Position numbers and translations under genes: made by a program. 64,000 nt of DNA from assembly GCA_026261815.1 (NCBI GenBank), contig JAMPIT010000575.1:40897501-40961500 (forward strand), in the 5' to 3' direction. Shown here in pieces: positions 1 to 14,500 of the stretch. The first letter of the stretch is position 1. Each line of letters starts with the position of its first letter. The stretch comes from Monarcha castaneiventris obscurior. Its lineage: Eukaryota > Chordata > Aves > Passeriformes > Monarchidae. The notes beneath the pieces are model-generated. The model searched no databases. It saw only the letters and a program-made list of their open reading frames with translations, and was not told where the DNA came from.

Positions 1-3000
1 CTAATTTATATTTCCTTTGTCACGTGTTTGGGGGGATTTATATTTCCCTTGTGGGACAAGGGAAAAGAAAGAGTGGTATATTGAATGAAATTAATATAAG
101 CATTCTCATAACTGTGGACCTGCCTCTCCTTTTTGTGAGACAAAATACTCACATACATTGGCCAGCAAGCTGGGGAACCTCTGGCTGGCTCTAAGGAAGA
201 ATCATGTAAAATCAATGAGGTAATAGAAATACCATTGATCCAGCCATAACCAAACCATTTTCTGCATGAGAAAAGAAGGTTGTCAGAACAAATGGAGAAT
301 ATTTTGAGCTATAGTTAGTTCCTCAACTTTTGGGAAGTTTTCGAAACAATTACTACAATCTGCAGTGCAATAGAGTACAGAGCATAATGTAATCACAGAT
401 TATTCCTTAATTTACACAGTTTTCAGTGCATATGAGGATGAACAAGTTGAACATCTGGTAATAGAGATGTCTACCAATGAACTTAGAGCTATATTTTAAC
501 TCGTGCAGCTGTTCTAGCCAGTCAGATTAAACACTTTTGTTACTCTGAATGTCTGCAACATATGTGTAAGAGTCTGTGGGAAAAAATTAACTCTCACATC
601 ATTTGCAAGCTCTTTTTGTGAACAAAACTCTTCCTCTCATAAAATATGTATTCATTCAGGCTAAAAATAGAGCTTCGTAAGTCATGTTCACATGACCTAT
701 GTACTAAGAATGTGCCTATGACATCAAAATAGTAAATGTACCAGAAGGACTGACAAAACAGTGATACCTGACTCTGGATTGACAAAAGGTTTTCATTCCC
801 TAGTGAGTTTTTTCAGTATTTTTCCCAAGGAATCCAAACATCATGTACTTCTTTCTATCCCTTGAAAATTTAATGCATTTCAGCTTAATCCAGGCTAAGC
901 GCTTCCTGCTGCCCCACTACAAGTGAATGACCTTGAACAGTCTGTATGTCAGCAAATAACTTGGAGGACAAATATAGTATGATTTATGCACCTCGGACCT
1001 TTGCACTGGTTTTGCACAGGAGGACAAGATGATGGAGTAATTATGAGAATGTTTCTTCCCCAGGCAGTGGAGGAATGGGTGACATGGTCCTGACCACATT
1101 GACCTGAGGAAAATGAGTCTTGTCTGCCACCATGATCTGGAACCTCTTGGTAGAACCAAATAGTACAGAATGAGTTTTATCCAGTGCCTAAAGCAATGAC
1201 CTTCTAGGGATGTGTGGTTGAACATCTGGGAAACCCATTCCTGAGATACTTTAAAACTGCTCTAATTTTGTATCTTTAAATTTTGAACAAGAGACATGAA
1301 CAAACCAATATTAGAAGACTGGAATTCTGAATTTTCTTTACCATACCAACATGGAATTTCTTTTAACTGCAGGATGTTTACTCCAGTCTGGCAGCAAATG
1401 AGACACTTCATTAGGACACAGACATTTGGCTAGACTGTCCTTATTATATTATTTTTATTAGTTATTGAAATGATTTCTGTTTATAAAGTTAGCAACCTCC
1501 AAAAATTGTCTGCTGTGCTGAGCTACCTTATTACCACTAAATTATTTGTGCTGCAGTATGCATCAGTGGCTCTGCATCATTAGTCATAACCCTACAGTTG
1601 TATGATTTATAAAGACCCATAAAGGCAAAAATGAGTCTTCAAGGCTGAATTCGAGGAAAGATATAAGTAGTAACTTACATAGTGACATAGGGACTGTCAG
1701 GCAAAACACGTGCAATTGATAGGATGTTCAAAAAATCTTAATAAAGAGTCAGCCAGACACCCTATCAGCACACAAACCCTCTACACTTCTCCTGAGACAT
1801 TCCTTCTTGGTTTGGGCTCCTATGTTACTCAGGCACTACATTGCTTTCCAGGCAGGATGGGGACTACAGTAATCAAGCTTTACACCTGAAATTCAGAGAG
1901 ACTGGAATTTTACTTGGGACTGGGGTGGGACTGGGGTAGTAATTAGTAGGCCTGCTTTAGTAAATGCCTCTTTTGTGTTTATGTCAGTGTAATTTCATAT
2001 CAAGAAAATGCAAATTTCCTTTTGTGGGCTACCATTGCTGTGTTAAAGATCCTTCAAAATCAGTATGACTTGTGTTCAGTACGTGCTGCTCTGGACTGCA
2101 TGAGACTTGTGTTCCTGGGAAGTGGATTTTAATATCAACAAACAGGGAAATTGTCACAAAGGCAAGACTCATGCAGCACGTAGCCTTATTTCAGAAAAAC
2201 TGGTTACATCTGAGAGTTGCTGTATGTAGCTGACCTGCTATTTGGGTACTAAACAGAGGACAGTGTGTTTAAATAACAAAGCCAGTACTAGTTTTCTGTT
2301 TCCTATTTATAAGAGGCAAGCTAAAGCCAAATGCAAAAGACAAACACTCATATGATCCTGAAAAAAATCATCAGGAAGTCCACCAGGATCTCATTGATGC
2401 AAACGATGCTGTACATTTTAGTAGTGCCTATGAAGTGTCAGTCAGATCCACTGGCACTCTCCTGGAAGCATCTGGTAACCTGAATTCCCTGTGGGCACAG
2501 GACGATCATGCCAATATCCAAGGCTACACCCAGTGCAGGAACCGAGGCAGTTTTCCTTGTGAGTCAGTATCACCTCATGTAGGGACAGCCAACATATTTA
2601 TAGTGCAGCTGAGAGCAGGGTTCTAGGATACCATATTTGAAAACAGGCATTCCATGACCTTGTACTACATTTCCTGCCAATTATGCTTCAAGGCACGTTA
2701 GACACTGCTGTGAAATATGCTCCAAAACAGAAAGAAAGTTAAGTCTTTTGAATCAAGGCTATTTATAACCCGTTAGTGTGCTTCTCTGCTTTTTAGGTCT
2801 TTCTTGAATTCATGTTATTTGCCTTTTCACCCTGTCTACCATGCATAACTTGATTCCCAGTAATGCTGCACTTTTACAAAGCATTGTCATAAGTATTTCT
2901 GGATCTTGTTTTCTGCCCTCATTGTAATTTAAATCAGAAATACAGAAGTTCACTTTAATTTGAACTACTTATCTGAAAATTTTAATCTTTAACTCTGCTG

Positions 3001-6000
3001 CTCACTAATAATGTGTTTCTCTTAACAAGGTTCAAAAACATACATAAATTAGTATAGAAAATTATGGAAATATAGAGGAAGGTAGGTAATTCTGAGGTAA
3101 CCCAAATAAATTGCTTTATCAGGTTTCTTTTCAAATTAAAAAAAAAAAAATGACAAAGCCAAATCTACAGAATCTGAAAGGTAGAAAAATACTGAGACAT
3201 GAAATCATGGTAACAAAACTAAAGATTTTTAAACAGTATTTCTGTTCAGTCTGACAGTGCTTATTCTATCCTTTTTCTTGTTTAAAAGTCTCTTGTGTGG
3301 TAACAGTATTTGGGACATATTGAACAGGTTAAAAGGTGTGAATGAGGGAGTGAAGATGAAATAAAAGAGAGACGATGTGTGGACAAACTCTTGGATGATG
3401 CAAGATCCTTCAAGTGAAATGCAAGACAGAAAGTATTACAAATCAAATAAGAAACTGTAGACAAAGTGGGACTCATAGATGAAACACCTTAAAATGGATG
3501 AGAAGATGATAAGGAAGGATACACCAGTGGCCAGATATGGGAATGTGAATGACACTGCTTTATAAACATAATGATGCACAGAAGACTCTCCATAAAGACA
3601 GTCCCATACCCTCCCCAGGCACAAGGGAACAGAGAATGTTTTCAGAACCATATGATAAAAACTGATGTCTTGAAATAGTCAATTTACTAATTTTGGTTAT
3701 GATGCATAACCAAATGTTTCAGTGGAAGAGGCTAACGACAGTAGGAGATACCAAGTTAGAAATGTCTGAAACAGAACACTGGCCATTCCTCATGGAGTAA
3801 ACCAATGGAAACAAACAGTGTATAACTGTTCCTCCATGACACCATGTGCATGTGTTCATGTATGTTAATGTGCATGTGAGTGATGAGGACAAGCAGAGTT
3901 TTAAGCTTACGTTGGTATCATGCTGGTACAAAGAAGAAAAATGTTTGAAGACTAAAAAAGTGGCTTGAGAACCTTCACTATATGCAAAGTCATACTTCTT
4001 TTTGAGTAATGTTATTTTGATTCTCTTCATTATTTGACATAATGATCACAGTTTTTAAGCACACTGAATCCTTGAACTAATACCTACAGCCATGAACAGT
4101 GAATCCTTGGCATAAGTCGAACCCCAAATATTTCAGAGATTTCTAGCTAGTTATCTCTTAGACTTACATTACTTTTGAGTAGAGTATTCACTGGCTTTCA
4201 AACAACGAACACATCTCTCAAAATGTATTGTTAGTTGTTGCCAGCTAAAAATGAGCTACATTTGTTGGATTAGTTATTGTGGTTACCGGTTGTAATTGGG
4301 AACATGCTTGGTCCTTTCTTCTATAAAGCAAAGCCTAGTACTCGGGCAATTTCTGATGTCTCTGGCTGCCAGGCAGGTCAGGATCACCGTGAGAACAGCT
4401 CCTCAAATTTCATTTTGACCATACTCTTTCCTGTTTTTTCTAAGAAACAAGAACAGAGGTAAGCAGAACAAGTCACAGAAGAGTACACAAGAATTTCTTC
4501 AAGACTTAAAAAAGTTTCTGTCTCAGTTTGATGTGAAAGTTCATGAGACTTACCAAAACATTTCCACCCTATTAATAGCCTTGGTTTAATATAGGCACAG
4601 AGCAAAACCACTGTGAAAACTTCCTCACATCAATCTATTAATGCACTTCAGGTTTGAGCTACATAATTGCTTTTTGACTTCTAGAACCTCCTCAGAAGCC
4701 AAACAGTACTAAGCAAAATTTAAAGTTTTCTTTGTATGGTTCAGGGCAGTGCTGGATCAGATATTTACAAGCAAGCAATGAAAAGGTCTAAGATACCAGC
4801 TAGTTCTCCACCAGATTAGTGCTGTGGTGTTCACCAATTCACGTGGGTGCTGTACTAGTGAGTTTTTCCACAACTTTGGGGGAAAGTGTCCAGAGGGAGG
4901 TATTTTTTCAAGCCTGGCCTTAGCTTTGGGAGCTGCAGATGGTGCTACTGAGCTATGAACTCTTTTGAAAGTCTGGTTCTTAATGGGAGAATCAAATTAC
5001 TTGAAAAAATTATCAGGCATCACCCATTGTGCAGCTGCTTCAGGACTGATGTCACTCTTGATCTCAGTTTACCAGACACAGTCTCTTAAAGGTCATTTCA
5101 CTGTCATACTTTGCAGTGAAAGATGCTAGGCTTGGCAGCAGCAAAGAAGATGCTTGGTGTCTTTTAGCACTGGAGTATGCCTGTGAGTTATCTTGAGGTT
5201 TTGGCATCTTCTTCTGAATGGTGACGAAATGTTTTAAAGTTTTTTAGAGGTTTCAACTCCCGTATTTCCAAATTAGTAACACCTTACTCTGAAATTTTGT
5301 GTATTCCAAGAGCTTAATTTTGTAAAAGGGTAAATAACTGCATTAGTTTCCAGATTCTATTAAAGTACAGTGAGACTCTAATTTATTTCATCATTGCTTT
5401 TCAAATATAAGTGCAAATTTAGCCCCCCAGGCTTTTGTTTCAGCCCTCCTAGCAATTAAAATAGGATTTCAGTTTCCATTCACAAATGTAGACAGGTGGT
5501 TTTCCCGGATGGGGACCACAGCATCCATGGGAGAGGGCAACCAGGGCATGAGGAGTCCTCAGGCACATCCCAAGGTTGTGGGTGAGGAGAGGAGAGGAGA
5601 GACCCAAGAAGCAAAGTTCAGGGATCAGGCACAAAATAGAAAGAGTGTAGGGTGGAACTATGTAGTGATAATTTTGCTCTGGGCATGAACTGAATCATAG
5701 GACGACCTGGTAATGACTTTTCCAGTGATTAACTTTCTGGCTTAAATTTCTGACTATTGTTGGAAATTATAATGGAATACTTTTTGCAGTGGTTACAGAG
5801 AAACAAGTGATAGTGCCAAAAATGAGGGATGCATAATAAACTTAACATCTGTGAGGCTCTCAGTGACAGATGCTCAAAATGTGTCTCCTGGGGAGATATG
5901 ATTCCAGTGACCTTGACCCACAGTAGTTGTTTCTTAGAGATGTCCCTTAAAAAGTTGTTGTTATTCACAGAAAAGAGGCATGTCTGAAACAGAATGTCAT

Positions 6001-8040
6001 GACATACAAATAAAGCTGTGTTACAGAGTCTCATACTGGGGGGAGGAACCCAGAGTTTGTTTTTATTCAGGGTAGGATCACATTTCAATGATCTCAATTG
6101 GAAAGTAACTGAGTATGCCGCTAAGAAGATGAAACAAGCCCCTCATTCCAGCACATGGTAGACTATTATTAATCCTGTGATAAATCCTACAGGATAAATC
6201 ATTCCCAATTAGTGTTAAATCATACTGTTATATCATTTGAATTTTGGTGAGAAAGGTTCTGGTACACATTATTTTTTATTGCTTCAATTAATTTTTTTCT
6301 ACAAACAAAAAATACCCTTCTCATTTCATTTTTCCTAATAACAAGTATTAATTTTCTATAACAACTTATTTATTACCCCATAAAGAACCTCTTTAGGGAA
6401 AACATAGAAAGAAAATTCCCAGTACTAAAAGTTAGCTCCTTCCTACCTTCACACCCATTTTTTTCCTGCAGGGTAGGAGGATGCATTTGAAATGACAGCT
6501 TTTCAAGGATGGGGCTGTTTATTTTACAGCTGCATTTAAAGCAGTCATATGAGATGCTTGATAGAGGAAGAACGAAGGAGATGGAACAACCTTCATGTCC
6601 ACTCCTACTTATTGGAGTGACAATTCCAAGAGGCAATAATTAGGAAAAGATGAACACATTTCTGAGAAAGTTCTGAGTTTATTTGTGTAGTCCTTCACCC
6701 CAGGATTTAAATCCAGATAATAAATGTTATATTCCTCAAATCCAATTTTACTTTCATGGGCCTGTCACACTAAAGCAGGAATAAACACTACTCACAGTAC
6801 ATTTGGGGGGTTTTAATCCTATAATCTTCAAATAGGAAAATATCTTCAAATGAAAGAGTTATAATTTCCAAGAAAGGCTCTTTTAAAGGAGATGCCTACT
6901 GAAAAAACAGAACAAAAATTATTTTATGAAAAACAGAGTACCGAACTGAGCCCTCTGCCTGACTAATCAGTTCTGTCCATATTCTCTGGCTAACATCAAT
7001 TTGTAGAATGTAATGCTACACGTCTTTGGAACACAGTTCTGTTTGCTCCAAGTTTTTGATGGTTTCATTCTCAAGACCAACAGAAAATAGATTCACTATG
7101 ATTAAATATTCCCCAGAAAGGAGAAAACACTAAGTATGTTAAACATAAAAGCAGTTGAACTACTGGTTTCTCAATTACAGCACTCATCCTGTTTCCCAAA
7201 GCTATTCAGCCTTTGTAAGAGACTGCAGGGAAAATCTGGACCTTTATAAAGTGCTGCTGCTCAAACTCAGCAAGCATGAAAGATGCAACCAGAAATGTAA
7301 GAGCTATGCAAGCTACTCTGCAAACCCAGAGGTTTTGCTCCCACATGAAGCTCATTAGAGCACCCACTGAAATCTACTTGCCCGGTACAGATTTTACTAC
7401 TAAAATGTAACTTGGTCAGAGGTATGAAATGAATAGGATAGGCAGAAGAGGAAAGAAACACCACAATCTCTATCTCAGAGAATGTTACCGTGCCCAAATT
7501 CTGGAATTTCTGTTCTGCATGACTGAAATTTCAACATTTCAAAATTTCAACATTTCAACACTTCCTTTTGACAGAAATTGAAATAAAATGTCAAAACTTC
7601 CCATGAGGTGAAACTTCTAGAAAAATTCACTTCAGAATTATTGGGTATTGTCTGGATTTTCATTTCAATAAATCAAAAATACTCTTCTCACTAAAGCTTT
7701 CCATTATAAATATTACGATAAAAATCAACACGATAAAGTAAGAATGAAGCACTTCAGCTTTATCACAACACTCCATTAAGAATTTACTTGCAGCAACTAT
7801 GGGAACTGACAGTCCCTGCAACCACAGCGCTTAATCTGATCTCTTCTTTTCAAAGAGAAGAGTGTTCAGAGGCCTTTAATACAATAATACACTCATACAT
7901 CAATATTCCCAAACATTCTCAGAAATTTCAAGGACTGCTAAGACCTCTAAAAGTATTTTTAGAAGTGTGTATTATTATCACAGAAGAGTAATTTGTCTTC
8001 CTCTGTTTGTGGTTAGTTTTCCTTGATGCTCATTTTTTTT
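1..8040. other. Intergenic DNA, no gene recognised
   Basis: AT-rich sequence with only short chance frames and no recognisable exon, RNA gene or clear transposon. The only simple repeat of note is a short GGAGA run near 5,585-5,605. By known synteny TRPC6 should lie to the left of ANGPTL5, but I see no TRPC6 coding sequence here, so it must lie outside the window. Confidence 0.6.
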
Positions 8041-8470
8041 TCTTTTTTTTTGTCCCTCAAAAACATTGCACAAGAGCAGCTGCTTCCCTCCAGTCCCACA
8101 GAGCCCCACAGCACAGCACAGCACAGAGCAGCTGGCAGACACCACAGTCCAGGCAGTGGTTTCTGGCTATGCTTTGAGATCCTGTCTGTCTTCTGGGAAC
8201 TTCTCCTGAGACTGTCAGGGGACTCCTGGGAGCCCTTTAAGGAACACCAGGGTGCTGCTGCTGCTGGGAAAGAGGCTGTGACCCCCCGGAAAGTCCCGCA
8301 GCAGGAGGAGGCCAGAAGCCTGCACAGCCTCAGGGTGAAGAGGGATAGGGTGGCTGGGTCCTCTCTGAGACCTGCAGCCTCAGGACCTTCAGCCTCAGCT
8401 GCACTGAGGGAGGGATCGGCAGCATCTCTGCTTAGCTGGTTGGGAAAGGGAGACTCACACTGTGGGAGCC
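8041..8470. other. GC-richer segment of unknown origin, open on both strands
   Basis: This 430-base stretch is clearly richer in G+C than its surroundings. It opens with a short CAGCA-type repeat (about 8,108-8,130) and leads directly into a CR1 copy. It is open for roughly 180 codons on both strands, but neither translation resembles a protein I know. A two-strand open frame is typical of G+C-rich, stop-poor DNA. It may be the 5' part of the adjacent transposon, another old repeat, or an untranslated exon. Confidence 0.4.
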
Positions 8471-9175
8471 TCCAACCAGGGGCCAGGCTGGCTGGAAAGC
8501 AGCTTTGCCCTGCAGGCATTGTGGGTCCTGGCAGGGAACAAGTCGCCCATGAGCCAGCAATGTGCCCTTGAGGCAAAGAAGGCCACCAGCCTCCTGGGCT
8601 GCATCAGGCAAGGCATCACCAGCAGGTCAAGGGAGGTGATCCTTTCCCTCCATTCAGCACTGGAGAGGCACACTTGGAATGCTGCATCCACAGCAGGGCT
8701 CCCTGCTGCAAGAGAGACATGAACATGCTGGAGTGAGTGTAGTGAAGGGCCATGAAGGTGATTGAGGGCTTGAAGCATCCATCACACAAGGAGAGACAGA
8801 GATGGGTTTGTTCAGCCTGGACAGCCAAAGGCTCTGGGGGATTTTAGCAAAGGACATAAATACCTATTGCTGAGAGTAAAGTAAGCAGAGCCAGACTCTT
8901 CCCCGTGGTGATCAGTGACAGGATGAGAGGTAATGGACACAACTTGAAACATACAAAATACCATTAAATGTAGGAAGAAAGAAATTCACTGTGAGGGTGG
9001 TCGGATCTGAAACAGATTGCCTAGAGAGTATCTAAAGATTCCCTTCTTGGAGGTATTCAAAACCCAGTTGCACATGGCCCTGAGCAGCCTTCTCTAGCAG
9101 ACCCTGCTCTGAGCAAGGTGATTGAACCAGGCAATCTCCTGAGGTTCCTCCCAGCTTCAGCCCTTCTCTTTAACT
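8471..9175 (+). mobile_element. CR1 LINE fragment, 5'-truncated, sense orientation
   Basis: The text follows the 3' part of avian CR1: the end of the reverse-transcriptase reading frame (the stretch with 'gagccagcaatgtgccctt'), then the conserved 3' untranslated stretch 'cactgtgagggtgg...ggaggtattcaaaaccc'. Many substitutions and the loss of a clean ATTCTATG tail show an old, dead copy. The left limit is approximate. Confidence 0.85.
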
Positions 9176-11139
9176 GATAAAACTACTTTCAGGTTATAAT
9201 CATGGCTTTTTCGCAGCAGTGTTATTGCTTTATAAGCAAGAAACCACATATATAGTGTCAAACCCTTTCTCAGCAATCTTGTTTTACTTAGTTTTCTATC
9301 CCTCATCTCCATATGAGTGCTGTCTCATTCTCTTTGTTATCTCCACCCTATTCACTGACAGACAAAATATGTTTGATTTTTCTGAATTGTTGAATTTTAA
9401 ATGAGATGAAAATAGGATCCAATCTGAATAAAATAGACCATAGCTTCATAAGAAGATTTACAGGGGTTTTGCGAAATCAAGATAACTACATATTTCCTTC
9501 CTTTCAAGAAATTCATCTGATACCAACCTATTTGGCCTGATTTTTATTCAGTTGGTATTTTCATGATTTTAAAAGAAGAAATTACTAATATTTGCTTAAT
9601 TTCTGTGGGTTTTTTTCATCTTCTTTCTCTTTTCTCATACATTATATACATTATGGCTAATTATGTTAAAAATTTCTACATTTAATTTAGTATTAACATC
9701 TGTATTTTTATTTAAGAGACTATTGGACATCCTGTTCTATGCTGAAGGTGAGGAAGTAACACCAAGCAGTGACGTAGCTGCCATGGCAGAATGAAAGCCT
9801 AAAACAAGGTAAGAAATGACAGAAGAGAAAAAGGATCTTCACTGTCAGGAAGAGGGATGAAGCAGAGGGCTTGTGGGACTTTATTCCTCCCCAGAAGTGT
9901 CCTGTGACTGCAAATTGCAGCCCATACTTTGATTTTTCAGTTTAGACCTCTGCTGCCACTTTTGCAAATATATACCATAAAAGTCACTTCAGGCACAAAA
10001 GATGACCTTACTCCAGAACACAGGAATGGCTGTACTGAGTCTAAAAAAAAGCCCATCTAGGCAAGGATCCTCATTCTGTTTGCTAGTTATCTTCCACTGT
10101 GAGAAAAAGAACAGGATGCTTCACTCTAATACCCTCCTGATTCAGTTCTTATCTAAATTTAGAGCTATGCAGCAAAGACGTAAACATCTGAGAAAATCAC
10201 TTAGGGAACCCCATCATATGGAACATGCATTTGGTGAAATTTGCCTGACCTACTTTGAGCATCATTATCAGAATGAGATTAATCGTGCACTTACAGTAGT
10301 TACTTCTCCTTTAACTGTAGAGGGAATCAAGCAAGTTTAGTTCAGACATAAGTGGCTTTGTAAACAGAGACAGGGATTAGTTTCATACCAAATACCTTTA
10401 GTAAAACTTTAATTTTGGGTTTTAAAATCATGAAGTTTTGGGTAGGGATCAGACCTGTGCTGTGACCCACAGCTGATGCAGCTGTACATCAAGGGAGAAG
10501 AAATTTTGCAGTGCTGAGGTGTGTCCAGATAAGTGGGAATAGCAACAGCAAAATAGTGACAAGAAGCAAAAACAGAAACAGTGTTCAGAAGCAGTAAAAG
10601 GAACGCAATGGGACAGCAGGCAAAAAAAAAGTAGGTTTTAGGATTAGATAGTGAGCTGAGCAGGAGCCAGGCACTGAGCACTAAGTGCAGCATCAGCAGG
10701 AAAGAAGGGTTGTGTCTTCAGTCACATCAGTACATCTCAGCAGGAGTAGTACCCCTTTGAGGACTGTTGCCACCATTTCTTCCAGAATGCCAGTCTGTCC
10801 CACTTGTAACTCTTATCAGCTGTTTTTCCAAGATGATATCATAACTCTGTTTTCCTTCCCTCAGATAAAAGAGGACCTTTATCCTCCTTAAGGGAAGATG
10901 CAAACATTATCTGTATGTGAGTACTGTTTTTCCTGAACCATCCAGAAGGGCAGTTTAGTGCCTAGAATGGAGCATGAGCTGCAGTTGCTTTAACTATTTA
11001 AAGTGAAAATCCTCAGAAATTGAATGTAGCCTTTTTTACTGTTTAAACACATGTGACAGAAGAGCTGGGTCAGACTGAGACTGACTGATTCTTCCAGCAA
11101 GGATATCATACTGATGCCTTGGGTTTTAGCTTTTGTGTT
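9176..11139. other. Intergenic DNA, nothing recognised
   Basis: AT-rich sequence with no recognisable exon or repeat. The 112-codon frame at 10,002-10,340 resembles no family I know and lacks surrounding gene signals. Confidence 0.55.
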
Positions 11140-11552
11140 TTTCGGATTCTGTGCTGCTTAGAGTGTAACTCTAAGCTCCTTGTAGCCTGTAATTTCTGCT
11201 CTCTCGTGCAAGATAGACATAACAAAGCCTCTCCAGGCTTTGCCTTCAAGGACAGCCAGGCTGTTCTAGGCCCAAAATGTGTAAACCAAAGCCTCTAAGG
11301 GGGGAGCAAGCTGAGGGGAGTTACATCATTGAACTGGGGCTTTAATTGGAGAATTAACCGTGGTATGCAAATGAACCAAACCTAGAAAGGTGTGAAGAAC
11401 TTGTGACCTGTCGTCCATCTTGGGGTCCATTTTTTGTGGAAGCAGCCTCTGGCTCCCCCAGGGTGTACCTTGAAGGCCCTTCAAATAAATACCTATCTTT
11501 ATTCCCTTACTCTTGTCTAGTCTCTGTTTCTAGGTGGCTGGAGAAGGCATCA
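11140..11552 (+). mobile_element. Probable solo LTR of an endogenous retrovirus (ERVL-like)
   Basis: The segment has an LTR-like plan: an AATAAA signal at about 11,484, followed by a short U5-like tail with 'gtctagtctctgtttctagg' and a final ...GCATCA, so it would end in CA. The text resembles LTRs I have seen repeatedly in songbird genomes. I see no internal retroviral genes next to it, so it would be a solo LTR. The 5' limit is a guess, since a TG start fits near 11,148, and I could not identify a target-site duplication. Confidence 0.5.
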
Positions 11553-14500
11553 GTACAAAAGAGCAGCTTCATCCTGTACAGCATCTTTCATACAAAACAA
11601 AGCAGTAATACCTTCAAAAACAAGAGAAAAGGATAGAATTGTTTCTCTTAATGAATCTCAACAAAACAGTAATAAAAAGCGAAACTAAACAAGGACAAAA
11701 AGCTAAGAAAATAATTCTAGGACTCGAATTAAGAACAAGAAGAAACAAGACAACTTTGTTAATTAACTCAAAAAACCAAAAAGTGAAAAATTCATCCAGA
11801 CACTTAGAGTACAAATGTTTCAGTTTAATTTACTTAGCAAAATGGGACCGCAGCTTCCAGAATATTTTTCAGAGTTGATAGCTGAAATTCAAATGGCCTT
11901 ATGGCAAAATAGGCTGGGTAAGAGGAAACTACTAAGGATAAAACACAACTTAGTTATCTCAAGAAAATGTAGTGTTGTCAACCTCCTGTGACACATAAAG
12001 CCTGTTCTTATTTAAGCTTGTTGAGCATAAACTGCATGAGAACATGTAGAAAAATATGTAACTTTAAAGCTTTTCTGTCAAGTAAGTTCCTGTCTTTTCA
12101 GTGTTCTGTATCTTAGACTGGACATATTGGTAGTCACAAGTTACAAAGAGGTTGTAGATCAAATTTTCATCTGTTTTCTGGGGCTTTTCCAATAATTCTT
12201 CTCACTGTTCAACTTTCCAGACCTAGACCTTTCTTCCTTCTGGGCTTAGGGAAAAAACACTATTGCATGTTAAATGTTTTGTTATTTGCCAAACTGCAAC
12301 TTTATTTTTCCTTCCAGCAGTTCTCATCCCACAATCATCCCTTCTGCTGTCAAAATACTTTACTCTTCAATGACTCTTGAGGTTACTTTTCACTCAAGAA
12401 GGAAAAAGATCCATGAGATTTTTTTCCCAAGTTTCACCTTTCTGCAACCCATTACTACCCTGTCTCTACTGATTCTCTGGGCACTGGTGCATCAGTGGTC
12501 CTGCCACCAAAGGACCACCTAGTGTTTAGCTATGATATTACTTCCACTAAGCCCAGCTGCAATGTTTTTGGGGTTTAATGATGCAGAATCAGGCTCCTGA
12601 TCTTGTTAGCCTTTCAGAATGAAATTCACTGTGCAAAGTCACACTGAAAGTACCAGCAAAGTGCAGCCTACTGCAGTACTTCTGGAGCAGTGAATCTCAC
12701 GTGGGAAAAAAAAATAAGGTTTTGTACATATTTTTTGTGCCATACATGTACAAGAGTCTTAATTTTGGAAAATAAGATATTGCACATAGCCTCTATTACC
12801 ATTTTTAGAATCCAAACATCTTCAAAGACCGTCAAGTTCATCTGCAATGATAATATTTATTGTGGGTTTTCAGGAGAGGCCATGAACAAGTGCTCTGAAC
12901 TTTAAAAGCAACCATGACAAATTATTTAAAGCAGAGATGTCAAGTGCCTTGACATCCAGGCCACATGGCGTTTACAAATAAAGACTGTGAGCCAGAGTGG
13001 AATTGCTCCCTTGGGTTGTGTGGTCTTTGTTTCCACGACCTACTGTGATCTGCTTGTTCAAGTGTACTGTACATTTCCTTTCTGTGTGAAACACTACTAT
13101 TTCCAGTTCATAGAATGATTTAAAAGGTCACTTTCAAAGCACGTTCTAAAATTCACAGGCTTAGTCAGTTTCTCTTGGAATTTTCTGTGGCCTATGGCAT
13201 AAGGTTAATGATCCTGAAATGGAGGCATTTCAACAAATATACAAATACTTCCAAAGAATATGCTCTCCACCTGCTCCTAAAGAAGGCCAGTTTATGTTGA
13301 ACAAGTTCTCCCGACTTTTTTGCCTTTACATGGAGTTTGAAAAATGACCCCAGTCAACAGTACTCTGTATTTTTCATGGAATAAAATGTAGGAAAACTGT
13401 TAACCAGAATCCAACATTTTCTTAACACAGGCCACACTTTTATTTGGAAGAGTTGTACGAAACATGCCTGATACTTGTCTGGTTTCAAACCCAGAATTCC
13501 CTCCAGGGGAATACTTGTACATTCTGCAGTCTCTTCACTTCCCATCGATATTTTAACTCATGCACTTAAGAGGCCACTTCACTAAAGAGCACTCTGCCCT
13601 AAAGCCATCTACATATCATTTTAGTATGTTAAATAAAGGTCAGTACTCAAATAAAGAAAATCCCCTACTGCAGGGCTGCACACAGATTTCTACCCTGTTG
13701 CCCTAAATATGGGAGGAAGGGCAAGGAGCACTGGCAAAACACCTCATCTTGAAAGACTCTCACCACCAGCTACCTTTTATCTAAAACCTGGGGCACAGGC
13801 AAGATTTCACCAGTTTCATAGAATGCTGTTCATCCACTGAGCCACAGTCATGAATCACGTTTGTATTCTCAGGTTTTGGAAAACAAAATGGTACATGCTG
13901 ATGGAGGAGGTTGCAGCTATTCTACCTCAGCTCGCATTTCCAAGGAGGTTAAGAGCATGCATGCAGACAGACATTGCTCCTGCATGATTCTCAGTGACGT
14001 GTCAAATCACAAAACCCATGCAGCATGGCTAAGGCAAACTTCTCCAAGCTACCTCTCCCTCCTTTCTACAGCCACCTGGGACATTTCAATGCAGCCACAC
14101 TGAATACAGCTTATTCCCAATGACCCCAGTGGCTCCACAACTCAAGTGCTTTGGCAAGTATCTGAACTCTCTACTATTAAAACCACAAAGCTGATTAATA
14201 AAGGTTTCTGGTTTGCCTTTTGTCTACTTTCAGATAACTTATGAATATTTAACTCTCAAAAAACTACTTAGGAGGTTTCTGAAAGGGGAAATTTCAAATT
14301 ATCCACTTTATAGGAATCAGTGGACCAATTTTCCCCCAAAATTTATTTTTTCTGTGTGACTCTTCATTTCTGTTTTTACTCCAGTTATTTTATGTATGAA
14401 ACATTAAATGGTCATTCTGTGATCAAATGACATTTGATCTTTGATCTGAATTTAGCTCTTCAGCTAAAATATTACAAAGAGGCAGAACTGAGTTTAATTA